A stretch of 64,000 nt of DNA from Crotalaria pallida (GCA_037953625.1 CM075653.1:103767639-103831638); one strand, 5' to 3'; positions 34,885 to 46,516 are shown, counted from the first letter of the stretch. Numbers and translations: made by a program. Notes: generated from the letters alone by a model not told the origin.

Positions 34885-35660
34885 GGAAATTGCTTTTTGG
34901 CCCCCATAACTGACTTTTTGGCCCCCATTTCAAATTTTCATGGACCAAAATACCCTTAACAGTGTTAACACTTCCGGTTCTACGAAACCGGAAAAGTGTT
35001 TCCGGTTTTTCTGAACCGGAAAAGAAATCCCGGTTTTCCAAACCAGAATATTTCCGGTATAACACAACCGAAACTATGTGACAACCCTCGAATCATAATC
35101 CTAAATGGAGTTCGAGCACGCAATCAGATCTGACGACCACGGTGGTGAGCATCCAGAAGCAGCAGCAGCAGCCGTTGACCACTGGCACAGGACGAAGGAA
35201 GATAACAACAACAACAATAATAATAATAATCACAGAACGATTGCTTGATCTGAACTGATGCAATATTAACTTCACAGTGAGTTTTGCCTTTGATTTTAAC
35301 TGATTGCTTGATCTTTTAATATTGGAGTTGGTGGTTTTGTGGTAGTTGGTTCCTTTGTTCCATTGGTGCTATTTTTTTTTGCGGTGCTCTTTAGCAGACA
35401 AGAAGGAAATATTGTTGAATAGTGTGATTCGAGGGTCATAACATAGTTCCGGTTGTGCTATACCGGAAATATTCCGGTTTTATTATACCGGAAGTCTTCC
35501 GGTTTAGGGAAATCGGGATTTATTTTTCGGTTCAGCAAAACCGGAAAGACTTTTTCGATTTCGTAGAACCGAAAATGTTAACACTGTTAAAGGTATTTTG
35601 GTCCATGAAAATTTGAAATCGGGCCAAAAAATCAATTATGGGGGCCAAAAAGCAATTTCC
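34885..35660. mobile_element. MULE-like element with arms of CCGGTT hairpins
   Basis: Ends are GGAAATTGCTTTTTGGCCCC and its complement, with an exact 9 bp duplication CAACAAGAA (34876-34884 and 35661-35669). The size and TSD fit a non-autonomous Mutator-like element. Each arm of about 200 bp contains several small hairpins of the form TTCCGGTT-loop-AACCGGAA. The unpaired centre (about 35095-35420) contains a small ORF with Ala and Asn runs. Confidence 0.85.
35105..35248 (+). CDS. Small ORF inside the MULE-like element, possible captured exon
   Basis: A 47-residue frame begins MEFEHAIRSDDHGGEHPE, followed by an Ala run, VDHWHRTKED and an Asn run, and ends in TGA. It is GC-richer than its neighbours at its start and lies in the non-repeated centre of the element, where Pack-MULEs carry gene pieces. 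I do not recognise the parent gene. It may equally be random trinucleotide-repeat sequence. Confidence 0.25.
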   Translation: MEFEHAIRSDDHGGEHPEAAAAAVDHWHRTKEDNNNNNNNNNHRTIA

Positions 35661-35669
35661 CAACAAGAA

Positions 35670-38132
35670 AGCGAGAGAAAGTTTAGTTAGGGACGAGAGC
35701 TCGAGAGAACCCAAGTCTAAGTTCAATAAATATATTCATTTACGCACTGAAAGAGTTGGATATGACAATATAATATAGGTTTTTTTTTTTTTTTTGAACA
35801 GCATAGGTTTTCTTTCTTTAATGTTTTCGTTTATTATTAAAGCATATAACGTGGGAGATAATGAAAGAGTATTATAGAAAACCCCCAAGTGCATAACTAA
35901 ATTAATAATAAGGAGTTGAGAGATGTATGGGCTTTTGTGGTCTTCCAGTTGACAAATTCAAGATCGATCTGATCCCAAGGTTTCTCTTCTTCATATGGGA
36001 TTTCGTACGGGGCTCATATTGCATAGTAATAGATGATGTCACATCAACTCATATTATAATCAGCATGTAAAGCCTTAGAATTTTTCCCCTATTCCCACTT
36101 TTAAAACAAGATGAATCATGTCAAATTGTTCTCCACTGGCAGGCACGTATAGCACGAGGGTCTCCCCTTCAATTTTCAATAAGTGGGTTCTATTTCAACA
36201 CTAATTGCTTGGCGAGAGATAATAAATTACCCTATATACTTATAAAGTTTTATGATTTTTTTTTTCATTAAGAGTATCCTTAGTTGATAATCGACATAAA
36301 GATCATTGAAATTAGTTTTGTCTTTATTAACAAATTAAAACCTTTTTCATACACATAACAGCAATTGAATTCCTGACATCATGTTTAAATAACTCAATCA
36401 TCTCTCAACTGTGTTGAGCCTTGTTATTAGTATACAAAATTTTCGATATAGAGAGAAGGAAAAAATTATACATGTGCTAAAGATTGAACCTAGATACTTG
36501 TATTTTATGTTTCAAAATTATATCAATTGAATTATATATTAGGAACTTTTGTTTTTAATAAAAGTTAAATTTCAATACAAAATAAGTGAATCGGTTATTT
36601 TTATTTTAATCTTAAAAAAATGAGTCAGGAATTACATATTAGGAACTTTTGTTTTTAATAAAAGTTAAATTTCAATACAAAATAAGTGAATCGGTTGTTT
36701 TTATTTAATCTTAAAAAAATGAGTGAGGAAGTCATTGTATCATAGAAATATAAAAATAAAATCTTTAGCATGCCCTCATTTTAAGAAATTGAAATTTCAG
36801 AATTATTTTTTTTAGGCCGGGTTTGCTTAATATCTGCGTTAATAAAAATTAAAAATAGTAAATATATCTAAAAATACTAAGTTTACTATTAACTATTTTG
36901 TTTTTATATACAAAAGCATTTTTTTAGTGTCTTATCCTCATCGTTAAAGGCTGAGGTTAAAAAAATCATTATTTTTAAAGCAAAATAATATTATTAAATT
37001 AGAGAGAATCACTAGGAACAAATAACATAAGATCATAAAAAGGAAAAAATAAAAAAAACTATCAAAATCCAACCAAGCAAGGCAAAAAAATAAAAATAAA
37101 CACCCAACGGAGTTACTTTCGATTTGGATTCGTTGTCTTCAAAGTTTTGTGCATTTGGTACAGTAAAAACCAGTAGGTAATTGACATGTTTAAACTCAAT
37201 TGATCGACTCTAATAATAATAGGTCAATGATATTACCTAATTAAATTGTTGGTCACTACTTTAATCGTAAAATAAGTCGATGAATCAGAATCGATCAATT
37301 TTTTTTTAATAGAATCGATCCTTTGAGAAGTTCAGGATTGGTCGATTATGTTAGTGCTGATCCATTTACTTCCATGCGTTGAATTTTTTTAGGGATGTAA
37401 AAACAAATGCGGTTATAAGGATTTGAATTCATGTGGGTACATTAACATTTTGTCTCATATATCCATTAACTGAGTTATATTAACTCTTGAGAATTTTATG
37501 AGTTTGAGAATATTATGAGTAAAACAAATATGCCAAGTTCAGATGGACTCAGAGTTTAGATGAGATGAGACACTATAGGGAAGAACAACCGAAGGGCCAA
37601 AGCACATGTGCATTAATTCCTTAGTGTGAGGAACGCAAAGTTTGTATTATTATCACGAGTTTTTGGAGGCCAAGCACGATGGAATCGGTTATACAGGTTG
37701 TTAGACGCGGCATAGTTACGTACTCTAAAAGGACAGGGAAGCCTATGTCAATTTCTGATCTGCTAATAATGTTAAATATCTAGTTGAAGTGATGTAATCC
37801 TTTTGTGGCTTACTTTTTTTTGATAATTTTTGTGGCTTACTTTTAGTGCAATGGCCGGAGACTTATATATAAAAACCTTGATTTGATTCTTAATTACACA
37901 AGAGGGCAAGTAAAGGGGTCAATGACTCATTATTAATTTGACTAGTATCGATTGTTAGACTTTAACATAAATGTATTGATATTGTAAAAAATTTTATTAT
38001 CAAAACATCATTCATCATTTATATATATAAAAAATAATTTTCTTTTTCTTGGATGTATATCTTATACTACTCCCGATTTCCTCTTTGGTTTAATAAAATT
38101 ATTTGTCTCATAAAAAATTATATAAAAAATTA
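35670..38132. other. AT-rich intergenic DNA
   Basis: No gene or bounded element recognised apart from the two-copy tandem repeat at 36529-36728. The stretch 36810-37090 has weakly complementary ends (GGCCGGGTTTG and CAACCAAGCAAGGC), too weak to call. Confidence 0.5.
36529..36728. repeat. Tandem duplication, period 100 bp, two copies
   Basis: The block beginning AGGAACTTTTGTTTTTAATA is at 36541 and again at 36641, with only a few differences over about 95 bases. A young local duplication. Confidence 0.9.
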
Positions 38133-38585
38133 TAATCTCTCCATCGCTAATTATAAGACCATTTTCACACTTCTATTTTGTCCCTATTTATAAGATCTCA
38201 TACCAATTTTCAATAATCATTAATTACTTTTTTCCACAAACACCCATATTTATTTAACACTTTTTAAATTCTCAATAATATTAATAGGGGTAATTTTGAA
38301 AATACACATCAAAAGTTCACATTTCCAATACAATTAATTAACTAAATTAATCAACTTTCTTAATGGACGTGAAATCTCCCAAAAAGGTCTTATAATTGAA
38401 AAATGATTTAGAGACCTACACGCCTACAAACCTACACATGCATAAGATTATGACATTTGTTATTTTCAAGTTAAAAAAAATTAAATAAAAGAACTTAAAT
38501 GACAAATGTCAAGAAGACTTATGAGTAGGTCTCTTTATGTAGGTCTCTCAATCATTGCTTCTTATAATTAGGGACGGAGGAAGTA
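38133..38585. mobile_element. Stowaway-like MITE
   Basis: Ends are TAATCTCTCCATCGCTAATT and, on the other strand, TACTTCCTCCGTCCCTAATT, near-inverted and bounded by TA. Stowaway-like MITEs with CTCCCTCCGTCCC ends and TA duplications are common in plants. The interior (about 38170-38400) resembles the MITE at 58409-58837. Confidence 0.65.
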
Positions 38586-38702
38586 TTAATTTTTGTATAA
38601 AAATCATATACATAAATGAAATATGACAACATACCAGCAATTTAAAAAAATATATATACATAGTTATTAGTATGCAACCATTTTTTCTTCAAATGTTTAT
38701 TC

Positions 38703-40272
38703 TGTTGGAAACCAACAAGCGGGCTAAGTAAATACTAGAGGGGGCTGAATAGTATTTTGAAGCACTAATACCAAATAATTCGATTGATAATTGAAGAATG
38801 GAGCTTAGACTGAATTTTCTGGAATCAGAAACAAAAGACTCGAGTCTTTTGTGAAATACTCGAGTTTTTCAGGATGAACAACTCGAGTCTTTTCTGAAAT
38901 ACTCGAGTTTTTACTATCAGATAGCAGAAAAACCAGAAACGAAAATTCACCAATTTAACTCAAATCAATTCAATAATAAACAGGAACTTATCCAACAGAA
39001 TAGCAAGTAATCTAAATAACTTTTAACACAAAGATTCCTTGAACTTGCTACCTAATTGTATAAATCCTAATTGATTGAAATGACTTAAGTCTATTGAGCT
39101 AGAAAGTAGATTAAAAGCAATAAACCAACACTCAAGCAATTTTATCCTGGTTCACTCCAACAATGAGCTACATCCAGTCCTCCTAATCACTTAGGAGTTT
39201 CTACTAATAATCAAATTGTTAGAAATTACAAAGGATTGCTTGAGAATGGCCTCACTCAACCTAACCCTTTCAAGAGTGTACCAAACTCTTGATTTCTACC
39301 CCAATTTGATTCCGGTGATTGAAGAACTCTTCACAAAGCTTCCTTGAACTCCCTTCAAGAAACTCCACCGGGCTAGGAACTTCCTAGTCTTGTGCTTGAG
39401 AACCTCTCAAGACTTCCAACACCCTAAGCCACTTAGGGTTTGCTTGGGAAAAATCCAAGACTTTGAATAATCAAGCTTTTTTGTATGTGTATTACTAATC
39501 TCACAATGGATTAGCACAAATAAGCACAGCTCAATGTAAGAATTGAGGCCTAAAACTCAACTTGGAATAAAATGACAATATGATTGAGAAGTTGAGCTTT
39601 TTGGGAATTAACACTTGAGAAAAGGAAATTATGAAAGCTTGTGATCAATAATGTGTTGTTGTCTTGTTTGTTCTTGCACAAATTCAAAGAGCAATTTTAC
39701 AATAAAGTTCAGAATACTCTCTTAGGGTTGGATGAGACTCAAATGCCCTCAATTGGGTTTTTGAGTTTCTCCAACGTTCATTTTTGCTGACTGGACAAAA
39801 ATACTCGAGTCTTTTGGTAAAAACTCGAGTCTTTTTGGTCGGTCACGAGTGAATTGGTGCACGAACAAGACTAACGGTCATAATTGCTGACCTGGCACAA
39901 ATACTCGAGTTTTTCTATAAATACTCGAGTATATACTCGAGTCTTTATCAAAATACTCGAGTATTTTGATCAAATATGGGAAAAATTATTTTTCAATTTT
40001 ATTTTCCTCTCAAGTATTAATTTTTGGTCAATCTCAACTTAATAAACATATAAAAATTCCTAGAAGAGACTAACTATTTCTACCCACTCTCAACCACTCT
40101 CAACATAAATTAGAAATTTACAATTAATATTTGATTGAGAATGATTGGGCACTTGTCTTCTTTTCTTGACTTCTTGTTGATGTTGATGTTGCAATATCTT
40201 CAAGGCATGATTTGTTAATTATTTTGTCATCATCAAAACATAATCCACATAATTAGGAGCATTGAATTCACA
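38703..40272 (-). repeat. 3' LTR of the young copia
   Basis: The plus strand begins TGTTGGAAACCAACAAGC and ends GAATTCACA. It contains ten ACTCGAGT palindromes in two clusters, one near each end (about 38838-38915 and 39808-39970). Confidence 0.95.
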
Positions 40273-40286
40273 ATCTCCCCCTTTTT
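40273..40286 (-). other. Polypurine tract of the young copia
   Basis: AAAAAGGGGGAGAT on the minus strand, adjacent to the 3' LTR. Confidence 0.85.
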
Positions 40287-41047
40287 GGTGATGACAAAAT
40301 AATTAACACTTGATCCATTTGTTAAGCTTGATCCACTTGGAGATGCACCTCCCCCTCACTATATGATACTTTTCACCTATCTAAAAATTCAGCTTGAGCA
40401 AGATGTTATGACAATTTAATTTTAGCACCAAGCCTATGGTATTAGAGAATTTAACAATTATCAGAGTATATACCATAATTAGAGATTTTAGGTGCAACAA
40501 TATCAAGACAAGTGTATAATATCTCTCCCCCTTTTTGTCATACGCCAAAAAGATGTAACAATTTAGGAAAAAGATCAAGGGAGGAGAGGTGCATAATCGG
40601 AAAACCCCATAACCAACTATGCAAATAAAACGGAGATATAATAACGATAAAGAGCTCCCCCTGAAGCTTTGCACAAACATCATAATGAAGACCAAATTCA
40701 TTAACATAAAAACATCATAAATGGTCCAAATCAAAGGTGCAATAAGAAACCCAAAGTCTCAAAACACCAAGTTCTCAAAATACAGAAAATGTAACAAAGA
40801 CCAATATGATAAAAACAGAATGAAAACTAAGATAAAATCCAAAGGTCAACATCATCAAAACATCGAAGGAGCTGGAGCATCTGGAGGAGGATAAAACCGA
40901 GAGAAGAGTTTAGAGGATGAAAAACTAGTAAGATTTGACAAAACTTTGAGGAAAATCTGAGTTTTGAGGAGAGAGATATGAGAAAACCGAGAGAGAAGAG
41001 GGTCGCAAAAAAAACTTGAGTCTGAGAGTATATATAAACAGTTCAAA

Positions 41048-41390
41048 ATATATTCGAGTCGGTCGTGACTCAGCCCAGATTTCCCCAGAAAAGTCGAGTA
41101 AAAATTGAAAAACTCGACTTTGGTCCGAAAGTTCAAATTTCAGGAAAACTCAAAATACTCGAGTTTTTTTTGGAAAATACTCGAGTTTGGTCTGAAAGTT
41201 CAAAAATTGGGGGTTTCGAAAGACTCGAGTGTTTTGAAAAACACTCGAGTATTTTAATAAAGACTCGAGTGTTTTTAGAAACACTCGAGTATTTTTATCA
41301 GACCCTGATTAAAAACTTTTTCAATTTAAAACTGATTTAATTTTGAATTAAAATACTCGAGTGTTTTTGGAAAAACTCGAGTATTTTGAC
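41048..41390. repeat. ACTCGAGT palindromes in the 3' untranslated region
   Basis: Eight perfect ACTCGAGT copies plus several near copies (ATTCGAGT, ACTCGAC) lie in about 340 bp downstream of pol. The flanks are A/T runs, often AAAATACTCGAGTATTTT. This is the same motif that fills the LTRs. Confidence 0.85.
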
Positions 41391-41594
41391 AGAACAGAAA
41401 GTAAAAACTCAGTTTTAAAAGACCAAACACAAATCAAACACAAATGCTTCACTACCAACTTGGAATACAGTACAGAATCACACACAATTAACATATACAA
41501 TTTCAAATATCATCAAGGACAATTTAACTAAGAATCAATAACACATTAGAGTAAGACTAATATGGTGATTTTCCAAAAATGACACACAATGCAA

Positions 41595-44500
41595 TTAGCC
41601 TATATTAGCTTCATCTAAAATACCAAGTTCTCTCCTAATATGATAAAAGGTGTCCCTTGGTAGAGGTTTTGTAAAAATGTCGGCTAATTGATTTGTGGTA
41701 CTAACAAATTCAATTGTGCAATCACCCTTTTGTACATGATCTCTTAAAAAATGATGTCTTATTTCAATGTGTTTAGTTCTTGAGTGATACACCGGATTCT
41801 TAGTCAAATTGATTGCACTCGTGTTATCGCATCTAATCGGAATATTTTCAAGTTTCAAACCAAAATCCGATAATTGTTGTTTCATCCATAACAGTTGAGC
41901 ACAACAACTACCGGCTGCGATATATTCCGCTTCGGCGGTAGAAAGAGCGACACAAGCTTGCTTTTTAGAAAACCATGACACCAATGAACTTCCCAAGAAA
42001 TGGCAAGTACCACTGGTGCTTTTGCGATCAAGCTTGCATCCCGCGAAGTCGGAATCCGAGTAACCAACTAAACTAAGATTGGCATCAGCAGGATACCATA
42101 AACCAGTGTTAATTGTTCCTTTTAGATACTTAAATATATGTTTAACCGCGGATAGGTGAGATTCTTTAGGATTAGCTTGAAATCTAGCACACATGCATAC
42201 ACTAAACATAATATCCGGTCTAGATGCAGTGAGATATAGGAGACTACCTATCATACCCCTATACTTACTAACATCAACCGGTGTACCTTGTTCATCCTTG
42301 TCTAGGTAGCATGATGTGCTCATTGGAGTGTAGGCTTCCTTGCACTTGTCCAATCCGAATTTCTCAAGGAGCTCTTTGCAATATTTCCCTTGATGCACAA
42401 ATATCCCCTCCTTGACTTGCTTTATTTGTAAGCCTAGGAAGAACTTGAGTTCTCCCATCATTGACATTTCAAATTCCTTTTTCATCAAATTTGAAAACTT
42501 TCTACAAAGAGACACGTTAGTAGCACCGAAAATGATATCATCAACATAGATTTGTACTAACAAAATGTCATCCTTGGTTTTATAAATAAATAGTGTATTA
42601 TCAACCTTCCCTCTTTGAAACTTGTTTTCTAATAGAAAGGAACTCAATCGATCATACCAAGCTCTAGGAGCTTGTTTCAATCCATAGAGTGCCTTTTTCA
42701 ATTTATAAACATGGTTTGGAAATTCACTATTTTCAAAACCGGGGGGTTGTTTGACATACACTTCTTCATTTATAAACCCATTCAAGAAAGCACTTTTAAC
42801 ATCCATTTGATATAAAGTGAATTTCATGATTGAAGCATAAGCAAGTAAAATTCGGATTGCTTCAAGACGTGCAACCGGAGCAAAGGTCTCATCATAATCG
42901 ATACCTTCCTCTTGGTTGTACCCTTGAGCTACTAATCTAGCTTTGTTTCTTATAATCAACCCGGATTCATCAAGTTTGTTTCTATAAATCCATTTAGTAC
43001 CAATTATGGTATGATCATCGGGTTTAGGGACTAGATCCCAAACTTCATTTCTTTCAAATTGGTTTAATTCTTCTTGCATAGCAAGAACCCAATGATCATC
43101 CTCAATGGCCTTTTTAATTGAATCGGGTTCAATTTGAGAAACAAATGAGACATAGTGGCAAATGTTTTGAATAGACCTACGAGTAAGTACTCCCTTTGAC
43201 ATATCTCCTATGACTTTGTCTATAGGATGAGCATTGACCGATTTCCAAGTTGGAGGAAGTTCTTCCCTTACTTCTCCTTCATCAACTTTTGAATTCTCTC
43301 TCTCTTTTTCTTCTTTTGAAAAGACAATGCCATCTTCACTAGCATCACATAAAACACTATCTTCTTTTGAAGACTCATTAAAAACCACATGAATTGATTC
43401 CTCAATAGTTAAAGTTCTTTTATTGAAAATTCTATAAGCTTTACTATGAGAAGAATAGCCTAAAAATATGCCTTCATCGGATTTGGAATCAAACTTGCCA
43501 ATGTGTTCTTTTCCATTATTTAAAACAAAAACTTGGCATCCGAAGACATGAAAATGAGATATATTTGGCTTTCTTCCCTTGTAAAGTTCATAGGGGGTTT
43601 TATCCAAAGAGGGTCTTATCAAAATACGATTTAAAACATAACAAGCCGTATTGACGGCATCGGCCCAAAAATATTGAGGTACTTGAGAATCATTTAACAT
43701 GGTTCTAGCAAGTTCCTCTAGCACCCTATTTTTCCGCTCTACCACTCCGTTTTGTTCCGGAGTTCTTGGTGCGGAGAATTGGTGCTCAATACCATTTTTA
43801 GCACAAAATCTATCAAATTTGTGGTTTTCAAATTCTCCACCATGATCGGTACGAATAATAATTACTTTTTGATTTACTTGGTTTTGCAAAAGTTTGACAT
43901 GATGTTTAAAAGATTTGTAGGTCTCACTCTTAGTAGTTAAGAATAAAGTCCATGTAAACCTAGAGAAGTCATCAACAATTACCAATGCATAATAGTTGCC
44001 ACCAAAGCTTTTTACTTGTGATGGTCCAAACAAGTCCATATGAAGCATTTCTAATGGCCTTGATGTGGACATCACCATTTTTGATCCAAAGGTGTTTTTA
44101 GTTTGTTTACATTTCTTGCAAGGAGAACAAACACCTTCAATAGAAAAATTTAGCTTTGGTAAACCAACTACTAGATCTTTAGATTGTATTTTCTTCAATT
44201 GGTTTACATTAATATGAGCGGTCCTACGATGCCATAACCAAGTGTCATTTTCTTTGCTCACTAAACAAGTAGAGACCAAAGAAGTGACTTTGTTCAAATC
44301 AACTAAGTAAGTATTATTTGACCTTCTACCAACAAATTTGATTGATTCATCTTTGTCACTTTTAATGAGGCAATGGGTAGAGGTAAAAACTACATGATTA
44401 CCAACATCACATAATTGGCTTATGCTCAAGAGATTATGTTCTAATCCTTGAACATAGAGCACATTATCAATAATCAAGTTTGAAGAGTTTCCGATTTTAC

Positions 44501-44654
44501 CAATACCAAGGATTTTGCCTTTGTTGTTGTCCCCATAAGTGACATAACCCTTTTCCTTTGGAGTAAGCTCAATGAAGTGCCGCTTATCTCCCGTCATGTG
44601 CTTCGAACATCCACTATCAAGATACCACAATTGTTTTCCCGTTCGAAGACACAC
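41595..44654 (-). CDS. Copia pol: protease, integrase, reverse transcriptase, RNase H
   Basis: An open frame of 1019 codons. The protease active site DSGCSKHMTG is at about residues 13-22. The integrase zinc motif uses H142, H147, C176 and C179; its catalytic core has Asp207, Asp270 and Glu306 (D-35-E spacing kept) with EQNGVVERKN. Reverse transcriptase has LYGLKQAPRAW (about 656) and YVDDIIFG (703-710). RNase H has ALSTAEAEYIAA near the end. All key residues are present. The frame differs from gag, which ends at 44668, and a TAG (complement of 44655-44657) directly precedes it. There is no ATG here; the first codon listed is GTG, so expression needs readthrough, frameshifting or another route. 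Confidence 0.9.
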   Translation of the reverse strand: MCLRTGKQLWYLDSGCSKHMTGDKRHFIELTPKEKGYVTYGDNNKGKILGIGKIGNSSNLIIDNVLYVQGLEHNLLSISQLCDVGNHVVFTSTHCLIKSDKDESIKFVGRRSNNTYLVDLNKVTSLVSTCLVSKENDTWLWHRRTAHINVNQLKKIQSKDLVVGLPKLNFSIEGVCSPCKKCKQTKNTFGSKMVMSTSRPLEMLHMDLFGPSQVKSFGGNYYALVIVDDFSRFTWTLFLTTKSETYKSFKHHVKLLQNQVNQKVIIIRTDHGGEFENHKFDRFCAKNGIEHQFSAPRTPEQNGVVERKNRVLEELARTMLNDSQVPQYFWADAVNTACYVLNRILIRPSLDKTPYELYKGRKPNISHFHVFGCQVFVLNNGKEHIGKFDSKSDEGIFLGYSSHSKAYRIFNKRTLTIEESIHVVFNESSKEDSVLCDASEDGIVFSKEEKERENSKVDEGEVREELPPTWKSVNAHPIDKVIGDMSKGVLTRRSIQNICHYVSFVSQIEPDSIKKAIEDDHWVLAMQEELNQFERNEVWDLVPKPDDHTIIGTKWIYRNKLDESGLIIRNKARLVAQGYNQEEGIDYDETFAPVARLEAIRILLAYASIMKFTLYQMDVKSAFLNGFINEEVYVKQPPGFENSEFPNHVYKLKKALYGLKQAPRAWYDRLSSFLLENKFQRGKVDNTLFIYKTKDDILLVQIYVDDIIFGATNVSLCRKFSNLMKKEFEMSMMGELKFFLGLQIKQVKEGIFVHQGKYCKELLEKFGLDKCKEAYTPMSTSCYLDKDEQGTPVDVSKYRGMIGSLLYLTASRPDIMFSVCMCARFQANPKESHLSAVKHIFKYLKGTINTGLWYPADANLSLVGYSDSDFAGCKLDRKSTSGTCHFLGSSLVSWFSKKQACVALSTAEAEYIAAGSCCAQLLWMKQQLSDFGLKLENIPIRCDNTSAINLTKNPVYHSRTKHIEIRHHFLRDHVQKGDCTIEFVSTTNQLADIFTKPLPRDTFYHIRRELGILDEANIG

Positions 44655-44667
44655 CTACAAAATGAAA

Positions 44668-46446
44668 TCACTTTTTCACTTTGGGTACCCAAACAATGTT
44701 GGGTCCCTTAGGGTTAGTGTTGGGACTTTCTCCCTTCTTAATCCACATATAAGTGCCCTTATTCATTTCAAACTTCTTAATATGGCACTCAATGTTGATA
44801 TGTCCAACTTTTCCACAATAAGTACAAGTTGGTCTCTTTGATGAGTTTTTCTTAGAAAATGTTCCAACCACCTTGTACTTTTTGTCCTTTTTATGAACAT
44901 ATCCTAAACCGGTTTTGTTGTGATTATGTCTTTGAGAGTTCAACAACCGGTTGAGGTTTCTATCACTATGTGAGATTGTGAGTTTGTTTTTCAACTCTTT
45001 CACTTCTTTTTCAAGATCATCACATCTCTCACATGAAGTGATAATTTCCTCATGATTTGCACAATCACTTTGATGACTAGAATTAATAAGTTCCAAGGAT
45101 TCATTTTGAAGTTTCAACTCATTTGTAGATTTTTGCAATTCATCAATTTCATGTTGAAACTCCAAAATTTTCTTTCCTTTTTCCTTATTAATTTTAGCAA
45201 GCCTTTTAAATTGAATTAACAGTTCATTGTAGGCTTCTTGCAAATCATCATATGAAATGGAGTTTGAAGAGGAACAAGAAGAACTAGAGGTTACCTCATC
45301 ATCACTTTCACTCATGCCATGATTAGCTCTTGATGAGGACTCATGATTGTTCTTGGCCATGAGACAAAGGTTTGCATTTTCATCACCGGAGCTACTTGAA
45401 GATGATTCATTGCTCTTCTCCGGTGCATCCCAAACAATGTATGCACGCTTCCCTTTGGTCTCTTGGGTCTTCTTGTCATTCTTCTTCAAGAATGTGGCAC
45501 ATTCCATTCTTATGTGACCAACCCCTCCACATTCATGACACTTAACTCCATCATTGGTACTCTTTTCTCTTTGTTTGGAGTCTTTGGTTCTCTTGAAATT
45601 GGATGAAGATCCACCTTTCTTCCCTTTGAAGAATTTGTTGAATCTTTTCACAAACATCCCAAATTCTTCTTGATTTGGTTCACCATCGGAATCTCCACTT
45701 GTAGAGCATTCTTCAACTTCTTTTGTAGCTTTGGTTGAAGCTTTGAGTGCTATGCTCTTTTTCTTTTTGTCCGATTCCTCATGCATCCCAAGTCTTGTAA
45801 GCTCCATCTCATGCTCTTGGAGTTTGCCAAACAAAGTGGCTAAGTCCATGCTATTTATGTCTCTTGATTCCTTGATGGCGGTTACCTTGGGTTGCCAACT
45901 CCTATCAAGACATCTTAGAATTTTGTTAGTAGTTTCACCATTGCGAAATACTTTTCCCAAGGAAATCAAATGATTAACAATGTGAGAGAATCGCTTTTGC
46001 AAGTCACTAATGGTTTCATTTGGCAACATGTGGAACAATTCATATTCGTGAGCTAGAGAATTCAATCTTGCATCTCTAACCTCACTTGTTCCCTCATGTG
46101 TGACTTGCAAAGTATCCCACATTTCTTTTGCCGATTTACATTGGGAAACTCTATAAAATTCATCATGGGATAGAGCCGAAAAGATGATGTTTTTAGCTTT
46201 TAAATCAAATGAGACTTTTCTCTTTTCATCATCATTCCAACTACTCCTTGGAATTTCAACAATTTCATCATTTATTTTCTTTTTGGGAATGAAAGGACCA
46301 TTTTCAATTGCATCCCAAATATCCATATCAATTGCTTCAATAAAAACTTTCATGCGAGTTTTCCAATAAACATATCCTTCACCATTAAATAGTGGAGGAC
46401 GGTTTATTGAAGCTCCTTCTCCACCAAAGTTATTGCTAGAGCCCAT
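44668..46446 (-). CDS. Copia gag of the young element
   Basis: I chose the ATG at 46446 (MGSSNNFGGEGASINRPPLF) because gag of the related element at 17745-19535 starts the same way. An upstream in-frame start at 46545 lies inside the LTR and primer region. This gives 592 residues. The gag domain (WDTLQVTHEGTSEVR at about residue 125-140) is followed by a Lys/Ser-rich linker and a CCHC knuckle CHECGGVGHIRMEC (about 330). A coiled-coil-like segment and a second knuckle CTYCGKVGHINIEC near the end follow. The reading frame is intact. Gag makes the particle that packages element RNA. It could in principle also serve the pol-less relative. Confidence 0.9.
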   Translation of the reverse strand: MGSSNNFGGEGASINRPPLFNGEGYVYWKTRMKVFIEAIDMDIWDAIENGPFIPKKKINDEIVEIPRSSWNDDEKRKVSFDLKAKNIIFSALSHDEFYRVSQCKSAKEMWDTLQVTHEGTSEVRDARLNSLAHEYELFHMLPNETISDLQKRFSHIVNHLISLGKVFRNGETTNKILRCLDRSWQPKVTAIKESRDINSMDLATLFGKLQEHEMELTRLGMHEESDKKKKSIALKASTKATKEVEECSTSGDSDGEPNQEEFGMFVKRFNKFFKGKKGGSSSNFKRTKDSKQREKSTNDGVKCHECGGVGHIRMECATFLKKNDKKTQETKGKRAYIVWDAPEKSNESSSSSSGDENANLCLMAKNNHESSSRANHGMSESDDEVTSSSSCSSSNSISYDDLQEAYNELLIQFKRLAKINKEKGKKILEFQHEIDELQKSTNELKLQNESLELINSSHQSDCANHEEIITSCERCDDLEKEVKELKNKLTISHSDRNLNRLLNSQRHNHNKTGLGYVHKKDKKYKVVGTFSKKNSSKRPTCTYCGKVGHINIECHIKKFEMNKGTYMWIKKGESPNTNPKGPNIVWVPKVKK

Positions 46447-46502
46447 TAAGTTTCCAAAAGGATCTTTTTCGAAAAAGTTGTTACACTCGATCTTTCGACC
46501 GA

Positions 46503-46514
46503 GCTCTGATACCA
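46503..46514 (-). other. Primer binding site of the young copia
   Basis: TGGTATCAGAGC on the minus strand, two bases after the LTR end; complementary to the 3' end of plant initiator methionine tRNA. Confidence 0.9.
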
Positions 46515-46516
46515 CT

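Noticed and set aside
36810..37090. Possible MITE with GGCCGGGTTTG ends
   Set aside because: Ends match too poorly and no target duplication was found.
40381..40734. 117-codon frame as an env-like protein of the copia
   Set aside because: No signal peptide plus anchor pattern that I trust, and no similarity recognised; AT-rich chance frame.
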